Assembly: GCA_963733265.1 (NCBI GenBank)
Contig: CAVTCF010000002.1
Coordinates: 62,001-126,000 of the forward strand
DNA: 64,000 nt
Reading direction: 5' to 3'
DNA from: PALSA-1006 sp963733265
GTDB lineage: Bacteria; Pseudomonadota; Gammaproteobacteria; Burkholderiales; Gallionellaceae
Shown here: positions 18,351 through 27,269 of the stretch, one piece after another
How the letters are laid out: each line of letters opens with the position of its first letter
How positions within the stretch are numbered: the stretch's first letter is position 1
Notes under the pieces: generated by a model
What the model was told of the DNA's origin: nothing
The model's database searches: none
Seen by the model: the letters and a program-made list of their open reading frames with translations, nothing else
Position numbers and translations under genes: made by a program

Positions 18351-20632
18351 AGCCTATCGGTATTGAAAAACAGGTTTTACTGGTGGCTTTGACACCCGTG
18401 CTGATGATGACAATGTTGCTGTCGAGCTATTTTATTTTCTCGCGTTTTGACGATTTGGATGAAGCGCTGATTGAACGCTCGCAAATGTTGGTAAGTCAAA
18501 TTGCTTCATCCAGCGAGTATGCGGTTTTCTCTGATAATAGGGATTTATTGCAGCAAGGTGTCGATGCCGTGCTAATTCAGAGGGATGTTAGCAAGGTGGA
18601 AGTGTTGGATGCATCGCTTAAACCGTTTGTGATAAGAACGCGTGACGGGCTCGGGCAATTTGAAACGCTGTTGGCAAAAGTCAATGCGTCTTCCCCTTTG
18701 TATCAGGATGCCGATGTCTTGATTTTGTATGCGCCTATCACCACCACACAAATCAGGCTGAATGATTTTGATTTTGACAATGGGGTAAAAGCGGAGCAGC
18801 TCAAATTACTGGGTGCAGTCATTATCGAAATCAGCAAACATCGCCTTATTACGAAGAGGCACCAAATTATTTCTCTGAGTTTGATGCTAACGCTGTTGAT
18901 TTTTACGGTATCGATAATACTGGCGTTATGGGCCGCCCGCAGGATTTCATATCCTATCACTGCAATGAGCCAGGTGCTGCACAGTTTTGGGGAAGGGAAT
19001 CTGGATAGCCGGGTTCAGGTGCATCCAAAGGTGCCAGAGTTGTCTATGCTCTCCAACGGTTTCAACGAGATGGCGCAAAAGTTACAACATCATCAGGAAA
19101 TTTTGGAAAAAACGGTTGCGGAGAGAACGTCTGCCTTGGTTGCCAGCGAACAGGAATACCGCACGCTGATTGAAAATACGCCCGACACAATTGCCCGATA
19201 TGATCGCGAGTGCCGCCGTATCTATGTTAATCCGGCATTTATTGCTTTGGCCGGGAGCAGAGTTGCAAGTCTGTTGGGCAAAAGGCCTTCCGAGAGTATT
19301 GGCGGCCCCAACACCGAAATTTACGAGTCCAAAATTAAAGAGGTTTTCGCTACCGGCAAGAATATCCTGTTTGAACTTCATTGGCTTGGTGCAGAAGGCA
19401 AACAGATAAGCAGCCATATAGGACTAAGTGCAGAGCGGGATTTGTCGGGGAATATTGTCTCTGTGCTGGGGGTGGGCCATGATATTACCGAACTGAATGA
19501 AACCAGAACCGAACTCCAGCGCAAAGAGTTGGCCAAATCGCGCTTTCTTGCGGCTGCGGGGCACGACTTGAGGCAACCGCTGGCGGCAGCCAATTTGTAC
19601 ATTGATGCGCTTAAATTTACCAACCCGACGGAAAAACAAAATGTGATCATTGGCCGGTTGGATCAGGCAATGTCCAATTTTAACGGTTTGCTCGATGCTT
19701 TGCTGAATGTATCCAAACTGGATGGCGGCATGATCAAACCTGAATACACAGATGTTCCTGTTGCCGAAATATTCGAGTGGATTGAACAGAGTTTTGCTCC
19801 TGCCGCCAACAAAAAACAAATTCGCTTCATTTTGCATTTTCCGATGAAGCAGGCGATTTCCGTTCGCACTGATATCGGCTTGCTCAAATCAGTGTTGATG
19901 AATCTGATTTCCAATGCCATCAAATTTACTTCAAAGGGCGGCGTTCTGGTGTGCGCCAGACACCGGGGACACCGACTTCTGTTTCAAGTATGGGATACCG
20001 GTATAGGAATATCTGATGAACATATAAAACATATCTTCGATGAGTTTTATCAAGTTGATAATCCGCAACGGGACAGAACGCAGGGACTGGGTTTGGGGCT
20101 ATACATCGTCAAACGCTCTTTAGGGCTTTTTGACGGGGATATCGCTTGCTATTCCAGGGTGGGAAAGGGAGCAGTGTTTGAGTTCCTCTTGCCTTTGACC
20201 GACAATTTATCCGATGAGCTTCCACGAACCGGCTCTGAAGCGTTGCTTGACGAAGCTGTACAAATTGAATTTGTCCGCGGCAAGCGTTTTGTGGTGGTGG
20301 AAGATGATAATTTAGTTGCGGATGCTTTGGGCGGGGTGCTGAAATCGATGGGCGGTACTGTGGGAATCTTCTCCACAGCGGAAGAGGCTGTGCGCTATAC
20401 CCATGCAGCACCTGTCGACATCTTCATCGTTGATTACATGCTGGGGGGGACTCTCAACGGAATACAGTTGTTAAATGAGATTCGTCAAAATTCGGACAAA
20501 CCTGTCAAAGCCGTCATTGTCTCGGGCGACACATCGACTGCATTTGCCCGCGAAATCGAAAAGTGTGAATGGCCCGTTTTACATAAACCCGTCAACGTAT
20601 CCAAATTAATCAGTATTCTTGCGCGGGCGTAA
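18347..20632 (+). CDS. Hybrid sensor histidine kinase / response regulator
   Basis: Domain order in 761 residues: membrane helix (8-30), periplasmic region, second helix (about 170-195), HAMP and coiled coil, PAS (about 260-380). The phosphoacceptor domain carries H406 (AAGHDLRQPLAAANLY). The ATPase has the N box NLISNAIKFT, DTGIGIS and QGLGLGLYIVKR. A C-terminal receiver carries VVVEDD and phospho-acceptor D696 (VDYML). It is co-transcribed with the upstream binding protein. The companion receiver at 20853 is clearly paralogous to its own receiver. Confidence 0.93.
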   Translation: MKPIGIEKQVLLVALTPVLMMTMLLSSYFIFSRFDDLDEALIERSQMLVSQIASSSEYAVFSDNRDLLQQGVDAVLIQRDVSKVEVLDASLKPFVIRTRDGLGQFETLLAKVNASSPLYQDADVLILYAPITTTQIRLNDFDFDNGVKAEQLKLLGAVIIEISKHRLITKRHQIISLSLMLTLLIFTVSIILALWAARRISYPITAMSQVLHSFGEGNLDSRVQVHPKVPELSMLSNGFNEMAQKLQHHQEILEKTVAERTSALVASEQEYRTLIENTPDTIARYDRECRRIYVNPAFIALAGSRVASLLGKRPSESIGGPNTEIYESKIKEVFATGKNILFELHWLGAEGKQISSHIGLSAERDLSGNIVSVLGVGHDITELNETRTELQRKELAKSRFLAAAGHDLRQPLAAANLYIDALKFTNPTEKQNVIIGRLDQAMSNFNGLLDALLNVSKLDGGMIKPEYTDVPVAEIFEWIEQSFAPAANKKQIRFILHFPMKQAISVRTDIGLLKSVLMNLISNAIKFTSKGGVLVCARHRGHRLLFQVWDTGIGISDEHIKHIFDEFYQVDNPQRDRTQGLGLGLYIVKRSLGLFDGDIACYSRVGKGAVFEFLLPLTDNLSDELPRTGSEALLDEAVQIEFVRGKRFVVVEDDNLVADALGGVLKSMGGTVGIFSTAEEAVRYTHAAPVDIFIVDYMLGGTLNGIQLLNEIRQNSDKPVKAVIVSGDTSTAFAREIEKCEWPVLHKPVNVSKLISILARA

Positions 20633-20852
20633 AGAAACTGCCGGCAATTTAACCGGCAAGAAAGTTGGGCTGGTTTATGCTAACGGCACAATTGGACTAT
20701 TGGGGGTGTGTTGCCAATTCTATATAGTCTGTTTAGCCTATGGTGTAATGCAGGAAAGTCAGGTAGTCTGAACCAACACAGAGTTAAAGTGTGGTGCTGC
20801 ACTGCCAAAGTTGACTTGTTTTTGATCGTAAATATTCAAAGGAAAGAACTGC

Positions 20853-21281
20853 GTGGATTCAATTGATATAGATACTTGCCGACTGTTTGCTCAAGGCAAA
20901 CAATTTGTTGTGGTGGAAGATGACGAATTAGTTTCTCAATCCTTGCAGGACTTGCTTGAAAACATGGGGGGGAGGGTTAAATGCTTTGATAATGCGGAAT
21001 ACGCTTTGCATCATCCCAATATTGAAAAAGCCGATTGCTACATAGTTGATTACATGCTTCCGGGCGATGTTGATGGCACCAATTTTTTACTTAACCTGCG
21101 CCAAAAACTGCACAAACCGGTTTGTGCAGTCATGATGTCCGGCTACACGTCATCATATTTTATGCGCAAGGCGGCTCTCTTTGAATGGCCTGTGTTGCTT
21201 AAACCTGTCAATACTTTTGAATTGATTTCCAAGCTCAGTGAGCAATACCGTAATTTAATGTTAAACAAGGAAACTCATTGA
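20853..21281 (+). CDS. Stand-alone receiver-domain response regulator
   Basis: A 142-residue single-domain regulator with VVVEDDELVSQSL, phospho-acceptor D66 (VDYMLPGD), MSGYTS and the conserved Lys in LLKPVN. There is no output domain, so it may act as a phosphate shuttle or by protein contact. It closely parallels the receiver of the hybrid kinase, 220 bp upstream (GKxFVVVEDD, MGG, WPVLxKPVN in both), which indicates duplication. GTG start after AAAGGAAAG. It is separated from the kinase by its own leader region and may have its own promoter. Confidence 0.88.
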   Translation: MDSIDIDTCRLFAQGKQFVVVEDDELVSQSLQDLLENMGGRVKCFDNAEYALHHPNIEKADCYIVDYMLPGDVDGTNFLLNLRQKLHKPVCAVMMSGYTSSYFMRKAALFEWPVLLKPVNTFELISKLSEQYRNLMLNKETH

Positions 21282-21355
21282 GAGGAAATTGCTTAATTAT
21301 TGAACAGAGAAAAATACTGTATATCCTGATTAATGGTTTCGATGCAACGGGAAAG

Positions 21356-21390
21356 TTATCCATATAGTTATCCACAGAATTTGTGAATAA
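21356..21390. promoter_or_regulatory. Cluster of three DnaA boxes
   Basis: TTATCCATA (21356-21364, one mismatch), the perfect consensus TTATCCACA (21368-21376), and TTATTCACA on the minus strand (21382-21390) lie within 35 bp. This density is unlikely by chance and suggests DnaA binding. Whether the site titrates or reactivates DnaA, regulates ndk, or is fortuitous cannot be told; the replication genes that normally flank oriC are absent. Confidence 0.55.
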
Positions 21391-21435
21391 CTTTAATGTC
21401 AGGGAATGTAGTAACTTTTCAAGTTGAAATTGTGC

Positions 21436-21456
21436 AGGGGCGATTTAATCGCCCCT
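21436..21456. terminator. Terminator-like hairpin
   Basis: An eight-bp stem, AGGGGCGA with its complement, around a five-base loop, followed by a short T-run. It lies downstream of the stand-alone receiver gene and probably ends that transcript. Confidence 0.5.
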
Positions 21457-21479
21457 TTGAATGGAAATGCAAAAAGAAA

Positions 21480-21500
21480 GGGCATTCTTAAAGAATGCCC
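21480..21500. terminator. Second hairpin (GGGCATTC)
   Basis: An eight- to ten-bp stem GGGCATTC(TT) with its complement, placed immediately before a strong ribosome-binding site and an eight-codon ORF. It could be a terminator or part of a leader RNA. Confidence 0.4.
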
Positions 21501-21521
21501 CAAATAGGAGGAGATACAAAG

Positions 21522-21548
21522 ATGCATAAAAGAACAAAGCGGTACTGA
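21522..21548 (+). CDS. Possible eight-codon leader peptide (MHKRTKRY)
   Basis: The ATG is preceded by AGGAGG at nine-base spacing, the best ribosome-binding site in the region, yet the frame closes after eight codons, four of them Lys or Arg. It follows a perfect hairpin. It could be a leader peptide, a translated small RNA or a relic; no downstream structural gene lies within 400 bp. Confidence 0.25.
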   Translation: MHKRTKRY

Positions 21549-21971
21549 ATTCTTTTATACAATACTGATCATGCAATTGTTATGCCAGAATAGAAAAAAG
21601 AGTACGTATTAAAATTGTGCTTGAATTATAAGAAAAAAATATTGTTAATAAGCATTCAGCCATTGCTTGTCGCCCATGATTGTTAGTTTTATGCACCAAA
21701 ATTGTCAATTACATCAGGCTATGACCAAAGCATTAAGTTGAAAATATACTTCTGGCTTCTTGGCCTCTGAAAGGCTTGAAAACTGGACAGGTTCGTTCGG
21801 AATGTTATGAGATACCGAGATTAAGCAAGCAAAATCGGTTGTTGGTCTGAAATGCCGGAGATGTTAGAATGCGTGCCGCTTTTGTAGCATCCCATAAAAT
21901 AGTTGAGCATCGCAGTTCAGCTTCAAATTTGGATTTTGGGAACCTATTAATTACACAGTTTGGAGAGAAGC

Positions 21972-22397
21972 ATGGCCGTAGAACGTACCCTTTCAATTAT
22001 TAAACCCGATGCAGTAGCAAAAAATGTTATCGGTCAAATCTATTCCCGTTTTGAAAATGCGGGTCTTAAAATTGTTGCCGCACGTATGGTGCAACTGTCG
22101 CGCGCCGAAGCGGAAGGCTTTTATGCAGTGCATCGTGCGCGTCCCTTTTTTAATGACCTGGTTACTTTCATGATTTCTGGTCCGGTAATCATTCAGGCAC
22201 TTGAAGGTGAAGGCGCAATTCTGAAAAATCGTGATCTGATGGGCGCAACTGATCCAAAAAAGGCCGAAAAAGGTACCATCCGTGCAGACTTTGCTGACAG
22301 TATTGATGCCAATGCCGTTCACGGTTCGGATGCGGCTGAAACAGCTGCTGTTGAGATCGCTTACTTTTTCCCCTCGCTGAACATCTATTCACGTTAA
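21972..22397 (+). CDS. ndk: Nucleoside diphosphate kinase
   Basis: A 141-residue full-length NDK that transfers phosphate from ATP to nucleoside diphosphates through a phosphohistidine. ERTLSIIKPDAVAKN opens the fold, and the active-site histidine lies in NAVHGSDAAETA. I start at ATG 21972 (MAVERT) behind GGAGAG rather than at ATG 21960. The stop codon shares a base with the rlmN start, and the same order ndk-rlmN-pilW-rodZ-ispG is conserved across betaproteobacteria. Confidence 0.97.
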   Translation: MAVERTLSIIKPDAVAKNVIGQIYSRFENAGLKIVAARMVQLSRAEAEGFYAVHRARPFFNDLVTFMISGPVIIQALEGEGAILKNRDLMGATDPKKAEKGTIRADFADSIDANAVHGSDAAETAAVEIAYFFPSLNIYSR

Positions 22398-23479
22398 TGA
22401 CGGAAAATCTCCTTAACTTTGATGCAGTTCAGATGGCCGATTGGTTTGCGGAACAAGGTGAAAAGCCGTTCCGCGCCAAGCAAGTGTTGCGCTGGCTGCA
22501 TAAGGCAGGAGAGTCCGATTTCGATGCAATGAGCGACTTGGCGCAATCGCTACGCGCCAAACTAAAGCTAACCGCGCGCGTGCAATCGCCCCAAGTGATG
22601 CGCGAAGAAACTGCATCAGACGGAACGCACAAGTGGTTGTTGGATGTCGGCACCGGCAATGCGGTGGAGACAGTGTTTATTCCGGAAACGGATCGGGGTA
22701 CGCTGTGCATTTCCACACAAGCCGGATGCGCGCTTGATTGCGCGTTTTGCTCAACCGGCAAGCAAGGTTTTAACCGCAATCTGTCAGTGGCAGAAATTAT
22801 CGGCCAGTTGTGGTGGGCGAATCGCGAGCTTGGCAAAACCCCCGAGGGAAACTGGCCCATCACCAATGTAGTGATGATGGGTATGGGCGAGCCGTTGCTG
22901 AATTTTGACAATACGGTAAGTGCCTTGCGTTTGATGCTGGATGACAACGCCTACGGTTTGTCACGCCGGCGTGTGACGGTTTCCACTTCCGGTATTGTGC
23001 CGGCAATGGACAGGCTGCGGGACGAATGCCCCGTGGCTTTGGCGGTGTCTCTGCACGCGCCAAATGATGCGCTGCGTAATGTGCTGGTTCCGGTGAACCA
23101 AAAATACCCGTTGCGTGAACTTATGGCGGCCTGTCAGCGTTATTTGGAAAAAGCGCCGCGCGATTTCGTTACTTTTGAATATGTGATGTTGGCAGGCGTG
23201 AATGATAGTGAGCAACAGGCACGCGAACTCATTGCGCTGGTGCGCGATGTGCCGTGCAAATTTAACCTCATTCCATTTAATCCGTTTCCGCAAGCGCCGT
23301 ATCAGCGTTCTGACATGCCATCGGTTTTGCGTTTTCGCGATGTGTTGATGCAGGCCAATATTGTGACAACCATCCGTAAAGTCCGCGGTGATGACATTGC
23401 GGCAGCATGCGGGCAACTGGCAGGCAAGGTTCAGGATAAAACAAAGAGAACGCATCGTTTGACGGAGGTAACTCAGTGA
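22397..23479 (+). CDS. rlmN: Dual-specificity 23S rRNA A2503 / tRNA A37 C2-methyltransferase
   Basis: A radical-SAM enzyme of 360 residues. The CxxxCxxC cluster is in CALDCAFCSTGKQGF, MGMGEPLLNFD is the SAM-binding segment, and a C-terminal Cys in AAACGQLAGK corresponds to the catalytic methyl-carrying cysteine. It methylates 23S rRNA A2503 and some tRNAs. Its start overlaps the ndk stop by one base, and its end overlaps pilW. Confidence 0.97.
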   Translation: MTENLLNFDAVQMADWFAEQGEKPFRAKQVLRWLHKAGESDFDAMSDLAQSLRAKLKLTARVQSPQVMREETASDGTHKWLLDVGTGNAVETVFIPETDRGTLCISTQAGCALDCAFCSTGKQGFNRNLSVAEIIGQLWWANRELGKTPEGNWPITNVVMMGMGEPLLNFDNTVSALRLMLDDNAYGLSRRRVTVSTSGIVPAMDRLRDECPVALAVSLHAPNDALRNVLVPVNQKYPLRELMAACQRYLEKAPRDFVTFEYVMLAGVNDSEQQARELIALVRDVPCKFNLIPFNPFPQAPYQRSDMPSVLRFRDVLMQANIVTTIRKVRGDDIAAACGQLAGKVQDKTKRTHRLTEVTQ

Positions 23480-24222
23480 GGATTTTGGGAATTGCGTTGA
23501 TTGTTTTTTGCTTGGCCGGATGTGCCTCCAGAGGCAGCGGGTTACCACCCGAACGGGCTTTGGCCAGCGCCAAAATACATACCGAGCTGGCGGCGGCTTA
23601 TTTCGAGCGCAAACAATACTCGATTGCCTTGCAAGAAGTCGAAACTGCATTGAAAGCGAATTCCGATTATGCTCCCGCCTTCAATGTGCGGGGACTGATT
23701 CATTTGACACTGCGCGAGGATCAACTGGCTGAGGAAGATTTTCGACATGGTTTGAAGTTGGATAGTACCGACTCCATCACACACAATAACTACGGTTGGT
23801 TTTTGTGCCAGAGGGGAAGGGAAATTGAGGCGATCCCCCAATTTCTTGAAGCAGTAAAAAATCCGCTGTATGCCACGCCTGAACAAGCCCTTGTAAATGC
23901 GGGTGTGTGCTCGACAAAAATAGGAAAATTAGCCGATGCGGAAGAATATTATCAACGCGCTTTGGTGAGGGCTCCAAATTTGCCCGATGCCTTATATGGA
24001 ATGGCCGATGTGAATTTTGTCAAACATGATTTTGCGGGTGCAAAATCATATTTTCTGAAATTTTCCCAATTGGTAACAGAGTTGACCCCTGTTCAACTTT
24101 GGCTGGCTGTTCGTATAGAAAGAAAAATAGGTGATCGAAATTCGGAACAGAGTTATGCTTTACAATTGCAGAAACGCTTTCCCGATTCGCGCGAAACACA
24201 ATTATTACTTCATGGTGAATGA
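23476..24222 (+). CDS. pilW: Type IV pilus biogenesis/stability lipoprotein PilW (PilF)
   Basis: A lipoprotein signal (ALIVFCLAGC, lipid-attached Cys16) is followed by about 230 residues of TPR repeats such as YSIALQEVETALKANSDYAP and DSITHNNYGWFLCQRGRE. PilW/PilF assists assembly of the PilQ secretin in the outer membrane. The GTG start at 23476 overlaps the rlmN stop and has GGAGGT six bases upstream. The stop overlaps the rodZ start. Confidence 0.92.
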   Translation: MRILGIALIVFCLAGCASRGSGLPPERALASAKIHTELAAAYFERKQYSIALQEVETALKANSDYAPAFNVRGLIHLTLREDQLAEEDFRHGLKLDSTDSITHNNYGWFLCQRGREIEAIPQFLEAVKNPLYATPEQALVNAGVCSTKIGKLADAEEYYQRALVRAPNLPDALYGMADVNFVKHDFAGAKSYFLKFSQLVTELTPVQLWLAVRIERKIGDRNSEQSYALQLQKRFPDSRETQLLLHGE

Positions 24223-25076
24223 TGGATACACTACCAAACGATGATATAGCTGTTTCCGTCACCGACACTGCTTTGCCGGTTAGCGCCGGGAAAATGTTAA
24301 GAGAGGCTCGTATCCTTCAAGGATTGAGCGTTACTGATGTTGCCGGACGAATAAAATTTGCACCTCGCCAAGTTGAAGCGCTTGAGGCAGATGATTTTGA
24401 AAAGCTTCCGGAGCTGACATTTGTGCGGGGGTTTGTGCGCAGTTATGCGAGATTGTTGCACCTTGATGAAACAGTTTTGCTTAACGCTTTACCATCAACA
24501 ACCAAGCAGCCCGTTCCTTTAAAAAGCACGGCCGAAGTGCCGTTTCCGACGCCACAATCAGCCCGCAGCATAAATGTTGTATGGCTTTCAGCAGCATTGG
24601 GTTTGGCTGTAATATTAGGACTCGGGGTCTTGTTCTTCCATGATAGGCCGGCAAAAAAACCGGACGAATCCAAACCGGTTGTTGCTGTGCCGTTAGCGGT
24701 GCAGGATTCTGCTGTATCGGCTGTCCAGATTGCCAGTTCTGTAGCTGCGGCTTCTGAAGTTGCTGAAGAAGTCATTGTCAATGAGGCACCCTCTGTTGTC
24801 ATCGCTCCCAAAGTAAAAGTTGCATCAAAAGGTTCGAACAAATCGCCGATTCATCTGGTGTTCAATACTGAATCGTGGGTCGAGTTAAAAGACAAATACG
24901 GTAAGACGTTGCTCAAACAAGTAAATGCACCGGGTACCGAGCAATGGATCGATGGACAAGCGCCTTTTTCTTTGGTGATTGGAAATGCCAGCGGTGTGCG
25001 TCTGTATTACGAGGGCGATGAAGTTGAACTCAAGGAGTTTACCGAAGTTGAAGTTGCCCGTTTGATTTTGGAATAA
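24219..25076 (+). CDS. rodZ: RodZ-like helix-turn-helix membrane protein
   Basis: An N-terminal Xre-type HTH (about 25-90: KMLREARILQGLSVTDVAGR, FVRGFVRSYARLL) is followed by a linker, one membrane helix (about 120-142) and a periplasmic Ala/Val-rich stretch. A C-terminal DUF4115 domain (about 205-280) has WVELKDKYGKTLL. This is the RodZ layout that links MreB to the cell-shape machinery. Two consecutive ATG codons (24219 and 24222) are possible starts. Confidence 0.9.
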   Translation: MMDTLPNDDIAVSVTDTALPVSAGKMLREARILQGLSVTDVAGRIKFAPRQVEALEADDFEKLPELTFVRGFVRSYARLLHLDETVLLNALPSTTKQPVPLKSTAEVPFPTPQSARSINVVWLSAALGLAVILGLGVLFFHDRPAKKPDESKPVVAVPLAVQDSAVSAVQIASSVAAASEVAEEVIVNEAPSVVIAPKVKVASKGSNKSPIHLVFNTESWVELKDKYGKTLLKQVNAPGTEQWIDGQAPFSLVIGNASGVRLYYEGDEVELKEFTEVEVARLILE

Positions 25077-25079
25077 AGC

Positions 25080-26351
25080 ATGAGTCATGCTCCCATTCGG
25101 CGCTGCAAAACGCAGCAGGTGATTGTCGGCGGTATCGCCATCGGCGGCGGTTCCCCTGTCGTTGTTCAATCCATGACCAATACCGACACCGTCGATGCGG
25201 AAGGTACTGCGCGACAGGTTTTCGAGTTGGCGCATGCCGGTTCTGAACTGGTTCGTATCACTGTTAATACTTCCGAAGCCGCTGTGCAAGTGCCACGCAT
25301 CCGCAAGATGCTGGATGATATGGGATGTGATGTTCCCTTAATCGGCGATTTTCACTACAACGGTCATCGTTTGCTTACGGAATACCCGGAATGCGCTCAG
25401 GCTTTGGCAAAGTATCGGATCAATCCCGGTAATGTGGGCAAAAATCGCAAGGGCGAAGACCAGTTTGCCACGATGATTGCAGTGGCGAAAGAATATGACA
25501 AACCCGTGCGCATTGGTGTCAACTGGGGAAGTCTGGATCAAGACCTTGTTGTGCGTTTGATGGATGAGAACGCCAAGCTGGCGCAGCCCAAAGAGGTGGC
25601 AGAGGTGACGCGTGAGGCATTGATCGTGTCGGCACTTGATTCCGCCAGACGCGCAGAAGAGATCGGCTTGCCGCATAACCGCATTGTCCTATCCTGCAAA
25701 GTAAGCGAAGTGCAAGACTTAATCGCGGTGTACCGCGAGCTGTCCACACGTAGCGACTACCCGTTGCATTTAGGTTTGACCGAAGCGGGCATGGGCTCAA
25801 AGGGAATCGTTGCTTCTACTGCCGCACTGGCTGTGCTATTGCAGCAAGGTATCGGCGACACTATCCGTATTTCTCTCACACCGGAGCCGGGTGGTGCCCG
25901 CACGCAGGAGGTGGTGGTGGCACAAGAGATATTGCAGACCATGGGTTTGCGGTCTTTCGCGCCTATGGTTACCGCTTGCCCCGGTTGCGGTCGTACTACC
26001 AGCACGGTATTTCAGGAACTGGCACAAAGCATTCAGCTTTATTTGCGTCAGTCAATGCCACTGTGGCGCGAACAATATACCGGCGTGGAAGAAATGATCG
26101 TTGCCGTGATGGGGTGCATTGTCAATGGTCCCGGCGAAAGCAAACTCGCCAACATTGGTATCAGCTTGCCCGGCACAGGAGAAAATCCGGCAGCGCCCGT
26201 GTATGTGGATGGCGAGAAAACTGTCACCCTGCGTGGTGACAACATCGCCGCCGAGTTTACGCAGATTGTGGATGATTACGTGGCGAAAAAATATGCCAAG
26301 CGTGAAGCGGGCGATAAGCCCTCCAAGCGGATAGAGATCAAGGCAATTTAA
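25080..26351 (+). CDS. ispG: 4-hydroxy-3-methylbut-2-enyl diphosphate synthase
   Basis: IspG (GcpE) catalyses the penultimate MEP-pathway step toward isoprenoids using a 4Fe-4S cluster. Cluster cysteines lie in TACPGCGRTT and GCIVNGPGES. VQSMTNTDTVDAEGT and RINPGNVGKNRKGEDQF are N-terminal hallmarks. The 423-residue length fits the proteobacterial two-domain form. Three bases separate it from rodZ. Confidence 0.97.
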   Translation: MSHAPIRRCKTQQVIVGGIAIGGGSPVVVQSMTNTDTVDAEGTARQVFELAHAGSELVRITVNTSEAAVQVPRIRKMLDDMGCDVPLIGDFHYNGHRLLTEYPECAQALAKYRINPGNVGKNRKGEDQFATMIAVAKEYDKPVRIGVNWGSLDQDLVVRLMDENAKLAQPKEVAEVTREALIVSALDSARRAEEIGLPHNRIVLSCKVSEVQDLIAVYRELSTRSDYPLHLGLTEAGMGSKGIVASTAALAVLLQQGIGDTIRISLTPEPGGARTQEVVVAQEILQTMGLRSFAPMVTACPGCGRTTSTVFQELAQSIQLYLRQSMPLWREQYTGVEEMIVAVMGCIVNGPGESKLANIGISLPGTGENPAAPVYVDGEKTVTLRGDNIAAEFTQIVDDYVAKKYAKREAGDKPSKRIEIKAI

Positions 26352-26479
26352 CTCGGTACTCGTTAGAGCGGTATTTTTGTGCCCACTCCAACATAGTGGT
26401 CAACCATTTATCACTACGACTCACGGCCCGCAAAACTACACCGATCCACAATTAATTCAAATTTAGCCTATTCGATTTT

Positions 26480-27016
26480 ATGCCTTCACGAATTAACAAA
26501 TCAGCTTTGACCGATAGCCAACGCAATTTTAAAAAAAGGCAAAAGGCTAAGGCTATTCAGTTGTTTAAATCAGGTGATACGGCTGGTGCGCTTGAAATAA
26601 TTGAACAAATTAACAAAGATTTTGGTGTGTCACCTGATATAGCTAATTTATTGGCTGATATTAAAGCCGGTAAGGTGATTAATTCAAAAAGATCAAATGT
26701 TGATGCTGAAATAATTTATTCGACCATTGAGGATTTATATATATTTTTGGAAAAGTTTAGGCACGGTATTGAAGTGGCAAATGCAAAGCCTGATATTTCG
26801 CTTGAAAAGAAACTTCAAACCATAAATGAGTTGACCGATAATTCAATTAATACTGTTTATCATTTTGGCGATACGATTCAACAAATCCTGGCGAATAAAA
26901 TAGCTGAAAAACCAATAGTATTTTCACAAGCCGAAGCTGATAAAGCTTTTGCAAATTTAAAAGCTTCATTTTTAGAATTCGAAAACGAAAAGGTAATAAG
27001 AAATCCCGACAAATAA
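26480..27016 (+). CDS. Hypothetical AT-rich gene (178 aa)
   Basis: I do not recognise this protein. It begins with a basic stretch (NFKKRQKAKAIQLFKSGD), is otherwise helical and hydrophilic, and has no signal peptide or membrane helix. Residues 20-60 could form a TPR-like hairpin (AIQLFKSGDTAGALEIIEQI). The gene is more AT-rich than its neighbours and lies at the left edge of a segment inserted between ispG and hisS, which suggests horizontal acquisition. Confidence 0.6.
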   Translation: MPSRINKSALTDSQRNFKKRQKAKAIQLFKSGDTAGALEIIEQINKDFGVSPDIANLLADIKAGKVINSKRSNVDAEIIYSTIEDLYIFLEKFRHGIEVANAKPDISLEKKLQTINELTDNSINTVYHFGDTIQQILANKIAEKPIVFSQAEADKAFANLKASFLEFENEKVIRNPDK

Positions 27017-27269
27017 TCCTAGGGCTTTTCAATCGGTCCTTTTTGCAATATCGCATTTCTACACAGCATTTTTTATCAGCACATCTTTAAATCCTGACGA
27101 ATATCTTCGCCAAGTTCTATATATATCTAGTACGTTTGGCATATTGACTGCGCAATATATGTGCGTTTATTGTTACGTCAATTCATGGTTTTACCATCCA
27201 TTTTGCTGATGTAAGAACAACTAAACCTAGATTAAGTGCATTACAAATTGGTACCTCTAAAGGAACACT

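Larger units (their letters stand above)
21282..21971. other. 690-bp gene-free region upstream of ndk
   Basis: AT-rich intergenic stretch without a convincing long gene. It holds a cluster of DnaA boxes (21356-21390), two GC-rich hairpins (21436-21456 and 21480-21500), an eight-codon ORF behind a consensus ribosome-binding site (21507-21548), and presumably the ndk promoter. Confidence 0.7.

Noticed and set aside
20639..20658. TGCCGG...CCGGCA hairpin after the hybrid kinase
   Set aside because: Only six base pairs with no T-run; too weak to call a terminator.
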